A stretch of DNA of 64,000 nucleotides from Nitrospira sp. CR1.3 (GCA_014055525.1 WIAH01000008.1:1-64000), one strand, 5' to 3'. Counted from the stretch's first letter, positions 25,777 through 34,773 are shown. The notes: generated by a model not told the origin, from the sequence alone. A program made the numbers and translations.

Positions 25777-27441
25777 GTGCAAACTCCCACGGCCGGTCGG
25801 CCTAATCTGATCCAGTCGGTCCTCGGATATGTCGGCGTCGTCTTTCGTCTCGAGCGGCGCCTTCTGGCGCTGGTCTTTTCCTATTCGCTGGCAATCGGGC
25901 TGTTTTCGCTGATCGTACCGTTGACGGTCCAAGAACTGGTCAACACCTTCGCCTTTGCCATCCAACCGGTCACGATCATCACCTTGGCGGGCATCATGGT
26001 GGCAGCGCTCTTGTTCGTCGGCGCCTTCAAGGCCCTTCAATACTACGCCGTCGAAATGCTGGAGCGCCGCTTTTTTACCCGCGTAGCCATCGGCATGGCC
26101 GAACAATTGCCGCATCTCCAGTTTTTGGGATTCAGGCCACGCTACGCAAACTACTTCATGGAATCGGTGTTCATGCAGCGGGCGCTCTCCGTGCTTTTGG
26201 TCGATCTGATCGACGTGGTGGTGGGAGGTGCGGTCGGTCTGACGATTCTGGTGTTCTATCATCCGTACTTCCTGTTGTACGCCGCGCTGTTGCTCGCCGG
26301 ATTCAACGTCGTCTTTTTTCTCCTGTCTCACGGCGGGCTCAAGGCCACCATCGAGATGTCCCACGCGAAGTACGAGACGCTGCACTGGATGCAGGAAATC
26401 TCCTACAACTTATTGCATTTCAAAGCCACCGACAGCCAGGCCATTCTGATGCAACGGACCGACGAACTGGTGGGCAAGTACCTTGAAACCCGCCAGGTCC
26501 GGTTCGGTATCCTGATCCGCCAATATTTGGGATCGGTGGGTTGGCAGGCGGTCGCGCAGAGCGGACTCATCGCCACGGCAGGATGGCTGGTCTCGATCGG
26601 ACAATTGACGCTTGGACAACTGGTCGCCGCGGAAGTCGTCGTCAGCGGTCTCCTCGCCAGTTTCGACGGGGTGGTCAAGCGGATGGGGCATATCTATTAT
26701 TTTCTGACGGGATTGACCGAGTTGGACTTTTTGTTTTCGCTGTCCAGAGACAAGGCCTCCACCGCTCTGTCAGTCCCCCTTCCGGATCCGACGATTCACG
26801 GCATTCGCGTCACGTGCAAAGACCTCGAGGTGCATCACTCCGGTCTGGCTCCCGTGTTCAGCCAATTCAACCTCGAAGTGACGCCCGGTGAAAAGATCGG
26901 AATTTACGCCAGCACGACGATCGCCAAAACCGCGCTGGCTCGTGTGCTGGCCGGGTTGGAGACCCCGACCGGCGGGGTCATCCGTTACAACGGCGTCGAC
27001 CTCCGGCATCTCGAGCTCAATGCCATCAACCGTTGCCGCGGCTTCATGATCGACTCCCAGTTGTCGCTTTTCGAGGGGACAATCGAAGACAACATCGTGC
27101 TGGGACGCTCCTACATTCCCTATGGCGACGTGCGTTGGGCTTTGCGCTTTGCGGAACTGGAAGAAGACGTGGATGCGTTGCCGCAGGGACTGAAAACCCA
27201 CGTTCGCACGCCGGGAAAAATCTTCGCCCCGACTCACATCATGCGAATATTGCTGGCCCGGGCCATTTTGAGCCGACCGCAGATCCTCATCTTCGACGGT
27301 ATTCTTCACAATCTGCAGCCGGCGCTGCGTGAAACGGTGCTTCGGCGCGTCTGCTCGAAGGACGAACCCTGGTCGGTGATTTTTGTCTCGAACGACCCCA
27401 ACCTGACTCCGCATGTCGATCGACGACTGATTTTGGATTGA
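25777..27441 (+). CDS. ABC-transporter-like protein with a degenerate ATPase domain
   Basis: A 554-residue exporter-type protein. The membrane domain spans about 25-320 with six hydrophobic segments. The nucleotide-binding domain (about 340-554) keeps the overall fold (LAGLETPTGGVIRYNGVDL, LFEGTIEDNIVLG, LPQGLKTHV) but is altered at key places. Walker A is ASTTIAKT (378-385, Lys and Thr kept, glycines lost). The LSGGQ signature is FAPTH (483-487). Walker B ends in IFDG with no catalytic Glu. The switch His is Asn539. It is probably unable to turn over ATP as usual. It sits after HlyD and TolC genes; start is a GTG. Confidence 0.85.
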   Translation: MQTPTAGRPNLIQSVLGYVGVVFRLERRLLALVFSYSLAIGLFSLIVPLTVQELVNTFAFAIQPVTIITLAGIMVAALLFVGAFKALQYYAVEMLERRFFTRVAIGMAEQLPHLQFLGFRPRYANYFMESVFMQRALSVLLVDLIDVVVGGAVGLTILVFYHPYFLLYAALLLAGFNVVFFLLSHGGLKATIEMSHAKYETLHWMQEISYNLLHFKATDSQAILMQRTDELVGKYLETRQVRFGILIRQYLGSVGWQAVAQSGLIATAGWLVSIGQLTLGQLVAAEVVVSGLLASFDGVVKRMGHIYYFLTGLTELDFLFSLSRDKASTALSVPLPDPTIHGIRVTCKDLEVHHSGLAPVFSQFNLEVTPGEKIGIYASTTIAKTALARVLAGLETPTGGVIRYNGVDLRHLELNAINRCRGFMIDSQLSLFEGTIEDNIVLGRSYIPYGDVRWALRFAELEEDVDALPQGLKTHVRTPGKIFAPTHIMRILLARAILSRPQILIFDGILHNLQPALRETVLRRVCSKDEPWSVIFVSNDPNLTPHVDRRLILD

Positions 27442-27453
27442 GGAGGTAGCGTC

Positions 27454-28239
27454 GTGCGTCTTGTCCAATGGCTTCTGTCGCTCAAACCGAGCGCGCCACA
27501 GGTCGTCATCAGCCTGTTGATCGCCGGGTTGGGTTGGCTCAGCGGACAGGCGCTGAGCCGCGTCGATCAGGATCTACGCATCATGTACACGGAATACACC
27601 CTCGGCGCGGCAGACCTCGCCCATATTTCCGCGGATGTGATGCGCTATCGCAACACCATCATCCGAGCGCTGGAAGCGGACAACCAGAAAGAGTTCGAGC
27701 GCATCACGGATTCGTTGCCGGCGCAGCGCTCCCGTATTCAATTGGCGGTGGATCGATATGCAGCGGCCGGGCTACGCGTGTCCCGGAGCGGACGGAGCGA
27801 ACCGGAGGACATCGAGGCGGTGCGGCGAAGCCTGGACCAGTACTTTTCCGTCGCCAGCACCACGGTGGAATTTTTGACGCAGGAATGGACAGCGGCGTCC
27901 CCGTCGGAACGTGAATCGCTGCGACGGAAAGCGGAAGAGCATGCGTCGGACAACGGCGGCCCTAAGATGATTCAGGTCAGCCTGGCGCTGGATCGACTGC
28001 TGGACACCGTAGCCGACGTGGCGAAGGACATGCGGGACGAAGGGACGAAGGCGATTCAGGACACCAGTCTGATGCTCGTAGGCGGCAGTTTCTTTATCGC
28101 CTTCCTGAACCTGTTCTTGTCGAAACGGCGACCGCCTCGCGCGCCGGACAACGATTTCGTTACGTCGCAGAAAAGTGCGCCGTCCGTCGCACTTCCCATT
28201 TCCGGCGATCACCGGAATCCCGCCCTGAGATCAGAATAA
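27454..28239 (+). CDS. Membrane protein with a 4HB-sensor-like periplasmic region
   Basis: A 261-residue protein with a membrane segment at about residues 17-34, a long helical region of about 165 residues (four-helix-bundle-like, charged heptads), a second membrane segment (about 205-224, LMLVGGSFFIAFLNLFL) and a basic-to-polar cytoplasmic tail. The plan resembles the ligand-binding part of chemoreceptors without the signalling domain. It starts 12 bases after the ABC gene (GTG with AGGAGG upstream) and so is the last gene of the operon. Function is unknown; it may be a partner of the degenerate ABC protein. Confidence 0.7.
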   Translation: MRLVQWLLSLKPSAPQVVISLLIAGLGWLSGQALSRVDQDLRIMYTEYTLGAADLAHISADVMRYRNTIIRALEADNQKEFERITDSLPAQRSRIQLAVDRYAAAGLRVSRSGRSEPEDIEAVRRSLDQYFSVASTTVEFLTQEWTAASPSERESLRRKAEEHASDNGGPKMIQVSLALDRLLDTVADVAKDMRDEGTKAIQDTSLMLVGGSFFIAFLNLFLSKRRPPRAPDNDFVTSQKSAPSVALPISGDHRNPALRSE

Positions 28240-28257
28240 ATCGCCCCTCGATTTCAA

Positions 28258-28977
28258 CTATTCCTCGCCCGCACCGCGACCGACCGCGAGAAGCAACCCG
28301 GCGCGTTCCTCCGCCGTCAACGGCTTCCACCTTCCAGGCATCAACCCCGTGATCGTCACGTGCATGATCCGGACCCGATGCAGGGCGAGGACGCGATATC
28401 CGAGCGCTCGACACATCCGCCTGATCTGTCGATTCCGGCCCTCGGTCAGAATGATGCGAAACCGTTTAGCACCCAGACGCTCCATCCGGCAGGGTTTGGT
28501 TCGACTCCCGAGGATCGTCACACCGGTTGCCATCTGGTCGAGAAATGCTTGATCAAAGGGGCGATCGACCGTCACTTCATATTCCCGCTCATGCCCGTGC
28601 TCCGCGCGCAGTACGGCATTAACGATGTCGCCGTCGTTCGTGAGCAGGATCAAGCCGGAGGAGTCTTTGTCCAATCGCCCGATCGGAAAGATGCGTTCCG
28701 GGTGTCCGATCTCCGCGATGATGTTCCTCGGCACATGCGCCTCGCTGGTGGTCGTCACCCCGACCGGCTTGTGATACTTGATGTAGATCGGCGCCTGTCC
28801 CCAGGGAATGATTTCGCCGTCCCGCGCGATCACATCGCCGGGGCCGACTTGATCCCCGAGCTTGGCTGTCCGCCGATTGACAGTCACTCGGCCTGTTTCG
28901 ATGAGCCGATCGGCTTCCCGTCGAGAACAGATTCCTTGCTGGGTGAAGAATTTATTGATGCGGATGGTATTGGTCAC
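28258..28977 (-). CDS. rluF: 23S rRNA pseudouridine synthase, RluF type
   Basis: A 239-residue enzyme. An S4 RNA-binding domain (IRINKFFTQQGICSRREADR) is followed by the RsuA-family catalytic domain with GRLDKDSSGLILLTNDG, which contains the catalytic Asp, and REYEVTVDRPF. The GRLDKDS form, rather than GRLDYDT or GRLDxxTEG, fits RluF, which modifies U2604 (E. coli numbering). The tail GRNRQIRRMCRALGY is the conserved RNA-contact loop. It is convergent with the membrane-protein gene. Confidence 0.87.
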   Translation of the reverse strand: MTNTIRINKFFTQQGICSRREADRLIETGRVTVNRRTAKLGDQVGPGDVIARDGEIIPWGQAPIYIKYHKPVGVTTTSEAHVPRNIIAEIGHPERIFPIGRLDKDSSGLILLTNDGDIVNAVLRAEHGHEREYEVTVDRPFDQAFLDQMATGVTILGSRTKPCRMERLGAKRFRIILTEGRNRQIRRMCRALGYRVLALHRVRIMHVTITGLMPGRWKPLTAEERAGLLLAVGRGAGEE

Positions 28978-29004
28978 GAGGTTGGCCTGGGGACTGTCGC
29001 CCTC

Positions 29005-29028
29005 GCGGCGTTTTTCAGCATCCTGCTA
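29005..29028 (-). repeat. End fragment of the MITE-like repeat at the agmatinase stop codon
   Basis: The right-end motif of the 120-base repeat family, read on the plus strand as GGCGTTTTTCAGCATCCTGC, overlaps the agmatinase stop codon (TAG). The same ..TTTTTCAACATCCTGCTAG end is seen at the zinc-ribbon gene. Confidence 0.5.
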
Positions 29029-29958
29029 GTGCACGCGGCGGCCCGCTCTGATCCGCCCTAGCATCCGGTAGATGAGTCGAGCCACGCAGAACTGCGGCGC
29101 CACGAACCCTTCAATCGGGGCAATTTCGCTGATGTCCATCCCGAGGATGCCCGGCCCGTTCGCCAGCGCAGTGACCAGATTCAGGGTATCGTACCAGCCC
29201 AATCCACCGGGCTCCGGCGTGCCCAATGCCGGTACCAAAGAGGCATCCAATCCATCGCAGTCGAACGTGAGATATACCGGCCCGCTGCAGGCCTTCACAA
29301 CCTCGGGAATCCATCGTGAAGCCTCTCCTTCATAGGGACCTGAGGGATCGAGCAGCGAAGCGGCAAAAAAAGTCGAGATGGTCCTGGTGCGCTTGATCCG
29401 ATCAATCTCTTCGGGACAAATTGATCGAATGCCGACTTGGACCAGCGGCAGGCCGTCATCAACGACGCGGGCCATGACGCTCGCATGACTGTACGGATTC
29501 CCCTGATAGGCATGCCGTAGATCCCCGTGCGCGTCGATTTGCACGACGCAGAGACGAGGATATTTCTTCGCATGGGCTCTAATGGCCCCCAACGCGCCCG
29601 TATGTTCACCGGTCAAAGTCACAAGAAAGCGTCCCGTCCCTACGTGGGGGCGGACGAATGCTTCGATCGCGTCGACCGCCTGTTGATCGACTTTGCCTCC
29701 CAGATCCAACGGCTGAACGGTCGCAATGCCCCCCCATTCTCTGTACGGCTCGCAACAGAGCACTTCATCGTAGAATTCGACTTGATGGGACGCCTGGATA
29801 ATGGCGGACGGCCCCTTGTCGGACCCGGGAACGTAGCTCGAGGTATGCTCGTAGGGTGCAGGAAGGACGTAAATGCCAGCCTGGTTTGGATGGCACCAGG
29901 GCTCCTCAAGTCCGAGAAAGTTGTGTTCGTACCCTTCCCAGCCGGCGGGAAGCGTCAT
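29026..29958 (-). CDS. speB: Agmatinase / arginase-family ureohydrolase
   Basis: A 310-residue enzyme that would convert agmatine to putrescine and urea. The dinuclear Mn ligands are in GEHTGALG, DAHGDLRH and TFDCDGLDASLVP. Length and N-terminal part (GIYVLPAPYEHTSSYVPGS) fit SpeB. It is directly downstream of the pyruvoyl arginine decarboxylase gene (67-base gap), which supplies agmatine. This makes an ArgDC-SpeB route to putrescine, on which the DHS-like protein of the same cluster could act. The motif is the GEHT form rather than GGDHS. Confidence 0.93.
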   Translation of the reverse strand: MTLPAGWEGYEHNFLGLEEPWCHPNQAGIYVLPAPYEHTSSYVPGSDKGPSAIIQASHQVEFYDEVLCCEPYREWGGIATVQPLDLGGKVDQQAVDAIEAFVRPHVGTGRFLVTLTGEHTGALGAIRAHAKKYPRLCVVQIDAHGDLRHAYQGNPYSHASVMARVVDDGLPLVQVGIRSICPEEIDRIKRTRTISTFFAASLLDPSGPYEGEASRWIPEVVKACSGPVYLTFDCDGLDASLVPALGTPEPGGLGWYDTLNLVTALANGPGILGMDISEIAPIEGFVAPQFCVARLIYRMLGRIRAGRRVH

Positions 29959-30024
29959 TGGTGTGCGCTCACAGGATGAGAGACGGGCCCGCCCCGATCA
30001 GTTCCGATGCGCGTCAACGTCTTG

Positions 30025-30594
30025 TCAGCGGCGGGACCGTTTCGGGAGATTTTCCAGAGGGATGAAGACTGCCAGAGCAACGACGGTAGTCCACCTCCCG
30101 GGCTTGCCGATCGCCGACTGAGTAATATTCAATGTTCTGACGATCTTCCCGCCCATCTTGAAGACCTGCTCTCGTTCTTTCCACGCGATGTTGGGGTCGA
30201 ATTCGACGCCCAGCGTTGTCGCCAGCATCTGGGCCGCCAGATCCTCGGTGTACTCCCCGGTTTCTTCGTCGGTTTCTCCATGGGCATGATGCTCGGAGAG
30301 ATACCCGTATGTGCGACGATCCGTCGGAATCGCCAATCCAATTGAAGCGGACACGAGCCGGTTCCGTTCGTTGGTTTCTGATCGCGCCATGACGCAATGG
30401 GTGATCTCGCCGGGATTCAAGAGCTTCTCGCCGCGCTTTCTTGGGATGATCTTGCAGTTGGGAGGAAGAATCGAGGAGACGCTGACAAGATTGCAGTAGG
30501 CCACCCCTGCGCTTCGCAACGCTTGCTCGAAAGAGGCCAGCTTTTCCCGATGGACGCCGACTCCTCTCGTGAGAAACATATGCGTAGGTACCAT
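30025..30594 (-). CDS. Pyruvoyl-dependent arginine decarboxylase
   Basis: A 189-residue PvlArgDC-family proenzyme. [11 protein letters not shown] holds the Ser-Ser self-cleavage site that yields the pyruvoyl group on the alpha chain. [14 protein letters not shown], the AEEHA-like SEHHAHGE and [12 protein letters not shown] follow as in archaeal and chlamydial PvlArgDC. It makes agmatine from arginine. The last 25 residues are basic and extra. It precedes agmatinase on the strand. The ATG has GGGGGGAG four bases upstream. Confidence 0.93.
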   Translation of the reverse strand: MVPTHMFLTRGVGVHREKLASFEQALRSAGVAYCNLVSVSSILPPNCKIIPRKRGEKLLNPGEITHCVMARSETNERNRLVSASIGLAIPTDRRTYGYLSEHHAHGETDEETGEYTEDLAAQMLATTLGVEFDPNIAWKEREQVFKMGGKIVRTLNITQSAIGKPGRWTTVVALAVFIPLENLPKRSRR

Positions 30595-30765
30595 CGTCTC
30601 CCCCCTGCTGATTGATCCGGTTTGTCTCGTTGCGCTGGGTTATCTCGTTACGAGGCGGAACCAAACGAACAAGACAGACCTCAAAACCCACCCACCGTGG
30701 CCGCACTGGGCCGCTGTTGTATCAAGAATACCGGCTGTTCGCAATATCCCGGATGATTTTTTTAG

Positions 30766-32208
30766 CTATCCACCGGCGGAAGGCGGCCTCAGGTTCATGA
30801 CCAGCAAACGGGGCTCAGTCATATCCTCCATCGCAGCTGCGACACCTTCGCGCCCGATGCCGGAATCTTTCACTCCGCCGTAGGGCATATGATCCGCGCG
30901 GAAAGTGGGAATCTCGTTGGCCAGGACCGCTCCCACTTCCAGCCGGCGGAACGCATAAAAAATTTTGTCGACGTCGCGCGTAAAGATACCCGCCTGCAGT
31001 CCGTAGTCCGATCGGTTCAGCGCCTCAATGGCTTCCCGGAATTCCCGATACGGCGTGACGGTGACGACCGGTCCGAAGACTTCCCGGCAGGAGACCTTCA
31101 TTGCCGGCGTGACATTGCCCAGAACGGTTGCGTCGACGACCGACCCCATCCGCTTGCCGCCCAGGAGAACGCGGGCTCCCTGCGACACGGCCTCTGCCAC
31201 CCAGTCCTCGACGCGATGTGCCGCGGCTTGATCGATCAAAGGCCCGACGACCGTTGCGCTGTCGTTGGGATCGCCGGATTTCAACCGGGCGACCTGCAGA
31301 AGCAGTTTGGTTGTGAACAAATCGGCAACAGATTGATGGACGAAAATCCGCTGAACGGAAATGCAGGTTTGACCGGCATACCCAAACCCGCCGACCGCGC
31401 AGCGTTGTGTCGCCAGTTCCAAATCGGCGTCAGGCTCGATGATCACCCCTGCATTGCCTCCGAGTTCCAAGACGACCTTTTTCTTTCCGCACAGCGCCTT
31501 GAGTTTCCATCCGACGGCGGCGCTTCCGGTAAAGCTGAGCAGTTTGAACCGAGAATCCACGACCAGTTGCTCGGCAACCGCATTGTCGCAAGGCAAGATG
31601 TTGAGTCCGCCGGGAGGCACACCGGCCTCGAGCGCCACTTCACCGAGCAACAAGGCTGTAAGGGGTGTCTGGGGAGCCGGCTTGATCAGGATGGAATTGC
31701 CGGCCGCCAGGGCCGGCGCCACCTTGTGAGCAACCAGATTCAGAGGGAAATTGAAGGGCGTGATGCCGAGGACCGAACCGACGGGAAATCTTCGGAGAAT
31801 CCCGAGGTGCGAATCGCTTCCCGGCGTCCAGTCGAGGGGAATGACGTCGCCCGGAATTCGCCTCGCTTCTTCAGCCGCGATGGTGAACGTTTGCACCGCC
31901 CGGCTGACTTCGCGCTTGGCGTCAGTGATCGGCTTCCCGGACTCGGCCGTCATCAACCGGGCGAATTCGTCCCGCCGGTCGTAGAGTGACACGGCAATCT
32001 TCTGCAAGAAGTGATATCGGGCATGCGACGGGAGCGTTCCCATCATCGAGGCGGCGTCCGCAGTCGACTGAGCTGCGGCATCCGCATCGTCCGGCCCGGC
32101 CTGCGACACTTCGGCCAACACCTTGCCGGTGAAGGGATCGTGCACGGGGGCGGCAGTTTTGCCCTCTCGCCACTGACCTCCGATAAGAAATGGACGTGGT
32201 CCCTGCAA
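30766..32208 (-). CDS. NAD(P)-dependent aldehyde dehydrogenase
   Basis: A 480-residue ALDH. TPFNFPLNLVAHKVAPALAAG is the cofactor-binding segment; FTGSAAVGWKLKAL, ELGGNAGVII (general-base Glu) and GYAGQTCISVQRI (catalytic Cys) follow in order. The C-terminal EVFGPVVTV and PYGGVKDSGIGREG are typical. The substrate cannot be read; within a polyamine cluster an aminoaldehyde is plausible but unproven. The start is a TTG with GGAG seven bases upstream. A MITE-like repeat (32318-32439) lies between it and the upstream zinc-ribbon gene. Confidence 0.88.
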   Translation of the reverse strand: MQGPRPFLIGGQWREGKTAAPVHDPFTGKVLAEVSQAGPDDADAAAQSTADAASMMGTLPSHARYHFLQKIAVSLYDRRDEFARLMTAESGKPITDAKREVSRAVQTFTIAAEEARRIPGDVIPLDWTPGSDSHLGILRRFPVGSVLGITPFNFPLNLVAHKVAPALAAGNSILIKPAPQTPLTALLLGEVALEAGVPPGGLNILPCDNAVAEQLVVDSRFKLLSFTGSAAVGWKLKALCGKKKVVLELGGNAGVIIEPDADLELATQRCAVGGFGYAGQTCISVQRIFVHQSVADLFTTKLLLQVARLKSGDPNDSATVVGPLIDQAAAHRVEDWVAEAVSQGARVLLGGKRMGSVVDATVLGNVTPAMKVSCREVFGPVVTVTPYREFREAIEALNRSDYGLQAGIFTRDVDKIFYAFRRLEVGAVLANEIPTFRADHMPYGGVKDSGIGREGVAAAMEDMTEPRLLVMNLRPPSAGG

Positions 32209-32317
32209 GGAAACACTCCACAGCGTGAAAGTATTTAGGAGGCCGTTGAAAGGGTGTTGAGTGCAAGCAAACTCTTGCCCCCCAAGGGCTCAGACAACGA
32301 TCTTGAACTGTTTTCGC

Positions 32318-32439
32318 AGGATGTTCAAAAAGAACGTCCAGCGAGGCCGCAGCAAGCGATGGGCCGAGGCGTACTCTTTGCCATACGTTGAGGCCCTGAG
32401 CGAAGCGAGAACAAAGCTGGCGGACTTTTTCAACATCCT
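32318..32439. repeat. MITE-like repeat, copy 2 (inverted)
   Basis: This copy has the ends AGGATGTTCAAAAAG and CTTTTTCAACATCCT and an inner region related to copies 1 and 3 in reverse orientation. It begins one base beyond the stop codon of the zinc-ribbon gene. Confidence 0.8.
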
Positions 32440-32440
32440 G

Positions 32441-32728
32441 CTAGAGCGCGGACTCGAACGAAGAGGCAGGAGCAGGTTCCGCCGGCGCCGCCGCTTCGAC
32501 GGTCGCAGCCTCTTCCGCGGCAACAGCCCTGCCGATCAGATCCTCGGTGCCCCAGTCGCGGATCGCCTCGAGCGAAAACGCTTCGTAGGTCGAGACGCCG
32601 TGGCAGGAAGGACAATCCGGCATCGGGACCTTGCGGTAAAACACCTCCGAGAGGCACGACATGCAGACCCAGAACGGCGGTTCGCCGTCGCGATGAGGTA
32701 TCGGCCAGAACGATTGAGTGACAGACAT
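32441..32728 (-). CDS. Small zinc-ribbon protein
   Basis: A 95-residue protein. Two CxxC pairs (WVCMSCLSEVF and PDCPSCHG) about 20 residues apart form a rubredoxin-like or zinc-ribbon fold. After it comes an acidic, Ala/Glu/Pro-rich tail. The ATG at 32728 is chosen because AAGGA lies seven bases upstream; an earlier ATG at 32743 lacks this. Its partners and role are unknown. It sits between the DsbA-like gene and the aldehyde dehydrogenase gene in the same direction. Confidence 0.7.
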   Translation of the reverse strand: MSVTQSFWPIPHRDGEPPFWVCMSCLSEVFYRKVPMPDCPSCHGVSTYEAFSLEAIRDWGTEDLIGRAVAAEEAATVEAAAPAEPAPASSFESAL

Positions 32729-32776
32729 AAGCGGTTCCTTCATGAAAGATTAACTGACGGTTGAGGACTCATTGGC

Positions 32777-33421
32777 TTACGACGGTGGTGTCTTGCCGAG
32801 CATGCGGTCGATTTCCTCGGCGAAGGCTTCGAACGGAAAGGCCCCGGGGATCGCGATGGCCGGCTCTTTTTCCGTCGGACCGGCGGCCGTGTACATCAGA
32901 ATGAATCCCGGGGTGCCGTGAAACCCCCAGCGGTTCGCTTCCTGCCGATCCTGAAAAATGGACTCCAAATGGCGTCGCTCGTCAAAGCACTGGCCGAAGG
33001 CGGCTTGATCCAATCCGATCGATTTCGCATAGCCTTTGAAGGCGCCGGAGTCCAGGCGTCCTCCTTCGGTGAACAACCGGTCGTGCATGGCCCAGTAGCG
33101 TCCCTGTGCGCCGGCGCAACGCGCAGCCACCGCCGCCTCGACCCCCACCCCTCGATCAGCCCGTGGATAGTCCCGGTAGACGAATTTGACTTTCCCGGTA
33201 TCGACATATTTCGCCTGCAACCGCGGCCAGGTTTCCCGGAAAAACTTCAGACAGTATCCGCAGGTAAAATCGGAGTATTCGACCAACGTGATCGGCGCAT
33301 CCGCTCGTCCCCTGATCCGTCCGTCATCGGTGATCGTCCCACCGTCGGCTCCAGCAGCCTGCACGAGCACCGCGCTCATCAGCAAGGACGAAATGATTTT
33401 TCGGATGGAGACCAGTTTCAT
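32777..33421 (-). CDS. DsbA-like thioredoxin-fold protein, exported
   Basis: A 214-residue protein with a signal peptide (residues 1-25, LLMSAVLVQAAGA). The thioredoxin-like domain follows with the active site FTCGYCLKFF and the cis-Pro loop HGTPGFILM. It is of the DsbA/Thioredoxin_4 type, which introduces or isomerises disulfides in the periplasm. The CGYC motif is the only redox pair and a third Cys lies in ARCAGAQG. Its start overlaps the DHS-like stop by four bases (ATGA), so the two genes are co-translated, though no functional link is obvious. Confidence 0.9.
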   Translation of the reverse strand: MKLVSIRKIISSLLMSAVLVQAAGADGGTITDDGRIRGRADAPITLVEYSDFTCGYCLKFFRETWPRLQAKYVDTGKVKFVYRDYPRADRGVGVEAAVAARCAGAQGRYWAMHDRLFTEGGRLDSGAFKGYAKSIGLDQAAFGQCFDERRHLESIFQDRQEANRWGFHGTPGFILMYTAAGPTEKEPAIAIPGAFPFEAFAEEIDRMLGKTPPS

Positions 33422-34527
33422 GATTTGAGGGCGGCGCGTTTGGACTTCGACCGCTCAAGCAGGCCAACCATCAAGAGCGGCCAGACGACCGTTGCATCGC
33501 TCAGCACCTCGGCAAAGCGGCCGCCTTCTTCCGGTGGAACAAACTTCCCCCAGGAAATGCCTTCCTGATAGGTACACCCGCTCAGCCCTCCCCAGTAATC
33601 CGGTTCCGGGCAGATACGCACACCATATTGAAAGCGCGGCGGTCTGACATTGAGGCCCAATCGCATGTTGCTGATCTCAATGTAGGGCCCGACCTGTTGC
33701 GACCAGTTGCGGGGAACCCCGCCGCCGATCGTGAAAATTCCCAGCCGCTTGGCCGATGTGATGTGAGTGGTATAACTGTTGAGGTCCAGATAGGGATTGA
33801 AGGATGGACAGGATTTGTTGATCGTCCGCAGAATGTCCAGATCGCTCCCGCCCTTGGTTTGAGCGCGCGCTTGATCCACCACGCGTCCCATCGCCCAGGT
33901 GCCGACGTCCAATCCCATTTCCGAATCGGTGAACGCCGGAATGTAGACCGGGACCTTCTTCAGATAGGCGCTTTTGAGAATTCCGGCCCCGTCGAACTCC
34001 TCGGCCAAGGTCTTCCCCAGTTCTCGGGTGAGAATTTCTGACGACAAAGGCCGGTCATGGTCGATCCGCTTCATGGTCTGGGCAACGACATGCTCGACAT
34101 AATTGAGATTGGCCTCCATCTCGAGCGTGTCATAGACGCGGTTGTAACCCTTCTTGAAGAGTTCCTCGTCGGTCATGGAGGGATGGTGGCGGTAGTGCGT
34201 CTTCCCGACGGATTCGCTGAGCCCGTGCGCAATTAGGGCGCCGGTCGACACCACGCATTGCACCATGCCGTGGTCGATCATGGTGCTGATGATCTTGCCC
34301 ATCTTCGCGATGGTCATGGCGCCGGAGAGCGTCATGACCACGGAACAATCCGGGTCCTCGATCATCGCCGACAGCACTTCGTAGGCCTCGCCCAACCGGC
34401 GTCCCCCGAAGGCGGTCTTCCGCATAGCGATCAATAGATCGTCGAACGACTTGATGCTTTCCGGATCGAGGGGCTCAAGTGCTTCGAGCCCGTCTTTCGC
34501 GCCGTCACGGAATTCTCTCGCGCTCAT
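33418..34527 (-). CDS. Deoxyhypusine-synthase-family protein
   Basis: A 369-residue member of the DHS family. Motifs seen are VVMTLSGAMTIAKMG, VVSTGALIAHG, IYIPAFTDSEMG, and the C-terminal segment QEGISWGKF, in which Lys328 matches the catalytic Lys of eukaryotic DHS. Bacteria lack eIF5A, so relatives are thought to use putrescine or other amines to make homospermidine or related polyamines. The presence of arginine decarboxylase and agmatinase genes in the same cluster fits that. The ATG at 34527 gives the start MSAREFRDG; an upstream extension reads poorly. It is the first gene in the cluster. Confidence 0.88.
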   Translation of the reverse strand: MSAREFRDGAKDGLEALEPLDPESIKSFDDLLIAMRKTAFGGRRLGEAYEVLSAMIEDPDCSVVMTLSGAMTIAKMGKIISTMIDHGMVQCVVSTGALIAHGLSESVGKTHYRHHPSMTDEELFKKGYNRVYDTLEMEANLNYVEHVVAQTMKRIDHDRPLSSEILTRELGKTLAEEFDGAGILKSAYLKKVPVYIPAFTDSEMGLDVGTWAMGRVVDQARAQTKGGSDLDILRTINKSCPSFNPYLDLNSYTTHITSAKRLGIFTIGGGVPRNWSQQVGPYIEISNMRLGLNVRPPRFQYGVRICPEPDYWGGLSGCTYQEGISWGKFVPPEEGGRFAEVLSDATVVWPLLMVGLLERSKSKRAALKS

Positions 34528-34773
34528 AGGAAAGCCTATCCGCTGCCGGAAGTGAGCCAAAAAGGAAGCGCATCCGTTATACACAACCAACGCCAGAGGC
34601 GTCAATTGAAGGAGGGCGACGAATCTCGAAACAGGGAGGACGTCGGCGGCACACACGAAGTGCAGTCCACGAGAGGAAGCCACTGGCGGGTTTATCCGGC
34701 GGCCACAATGGCAATTATGAGGCCACTCATGTCATCGGACCCACTTCTCCCGGTTTCGATGTCGTGAACAGTC
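34528..34773. other. Intergenic region with a half hairpin-repeat unit
   Basis: A 246-base gap before the minus-strand outer-membrane gene. It holds CACTGGCGGG and TATCCGGCGGC (near 34682-34712), matching the left half of the hairpin-repeat family that clusters near 36 and 44.8 kb. Nothing else is visible. Confidence 0.4.
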
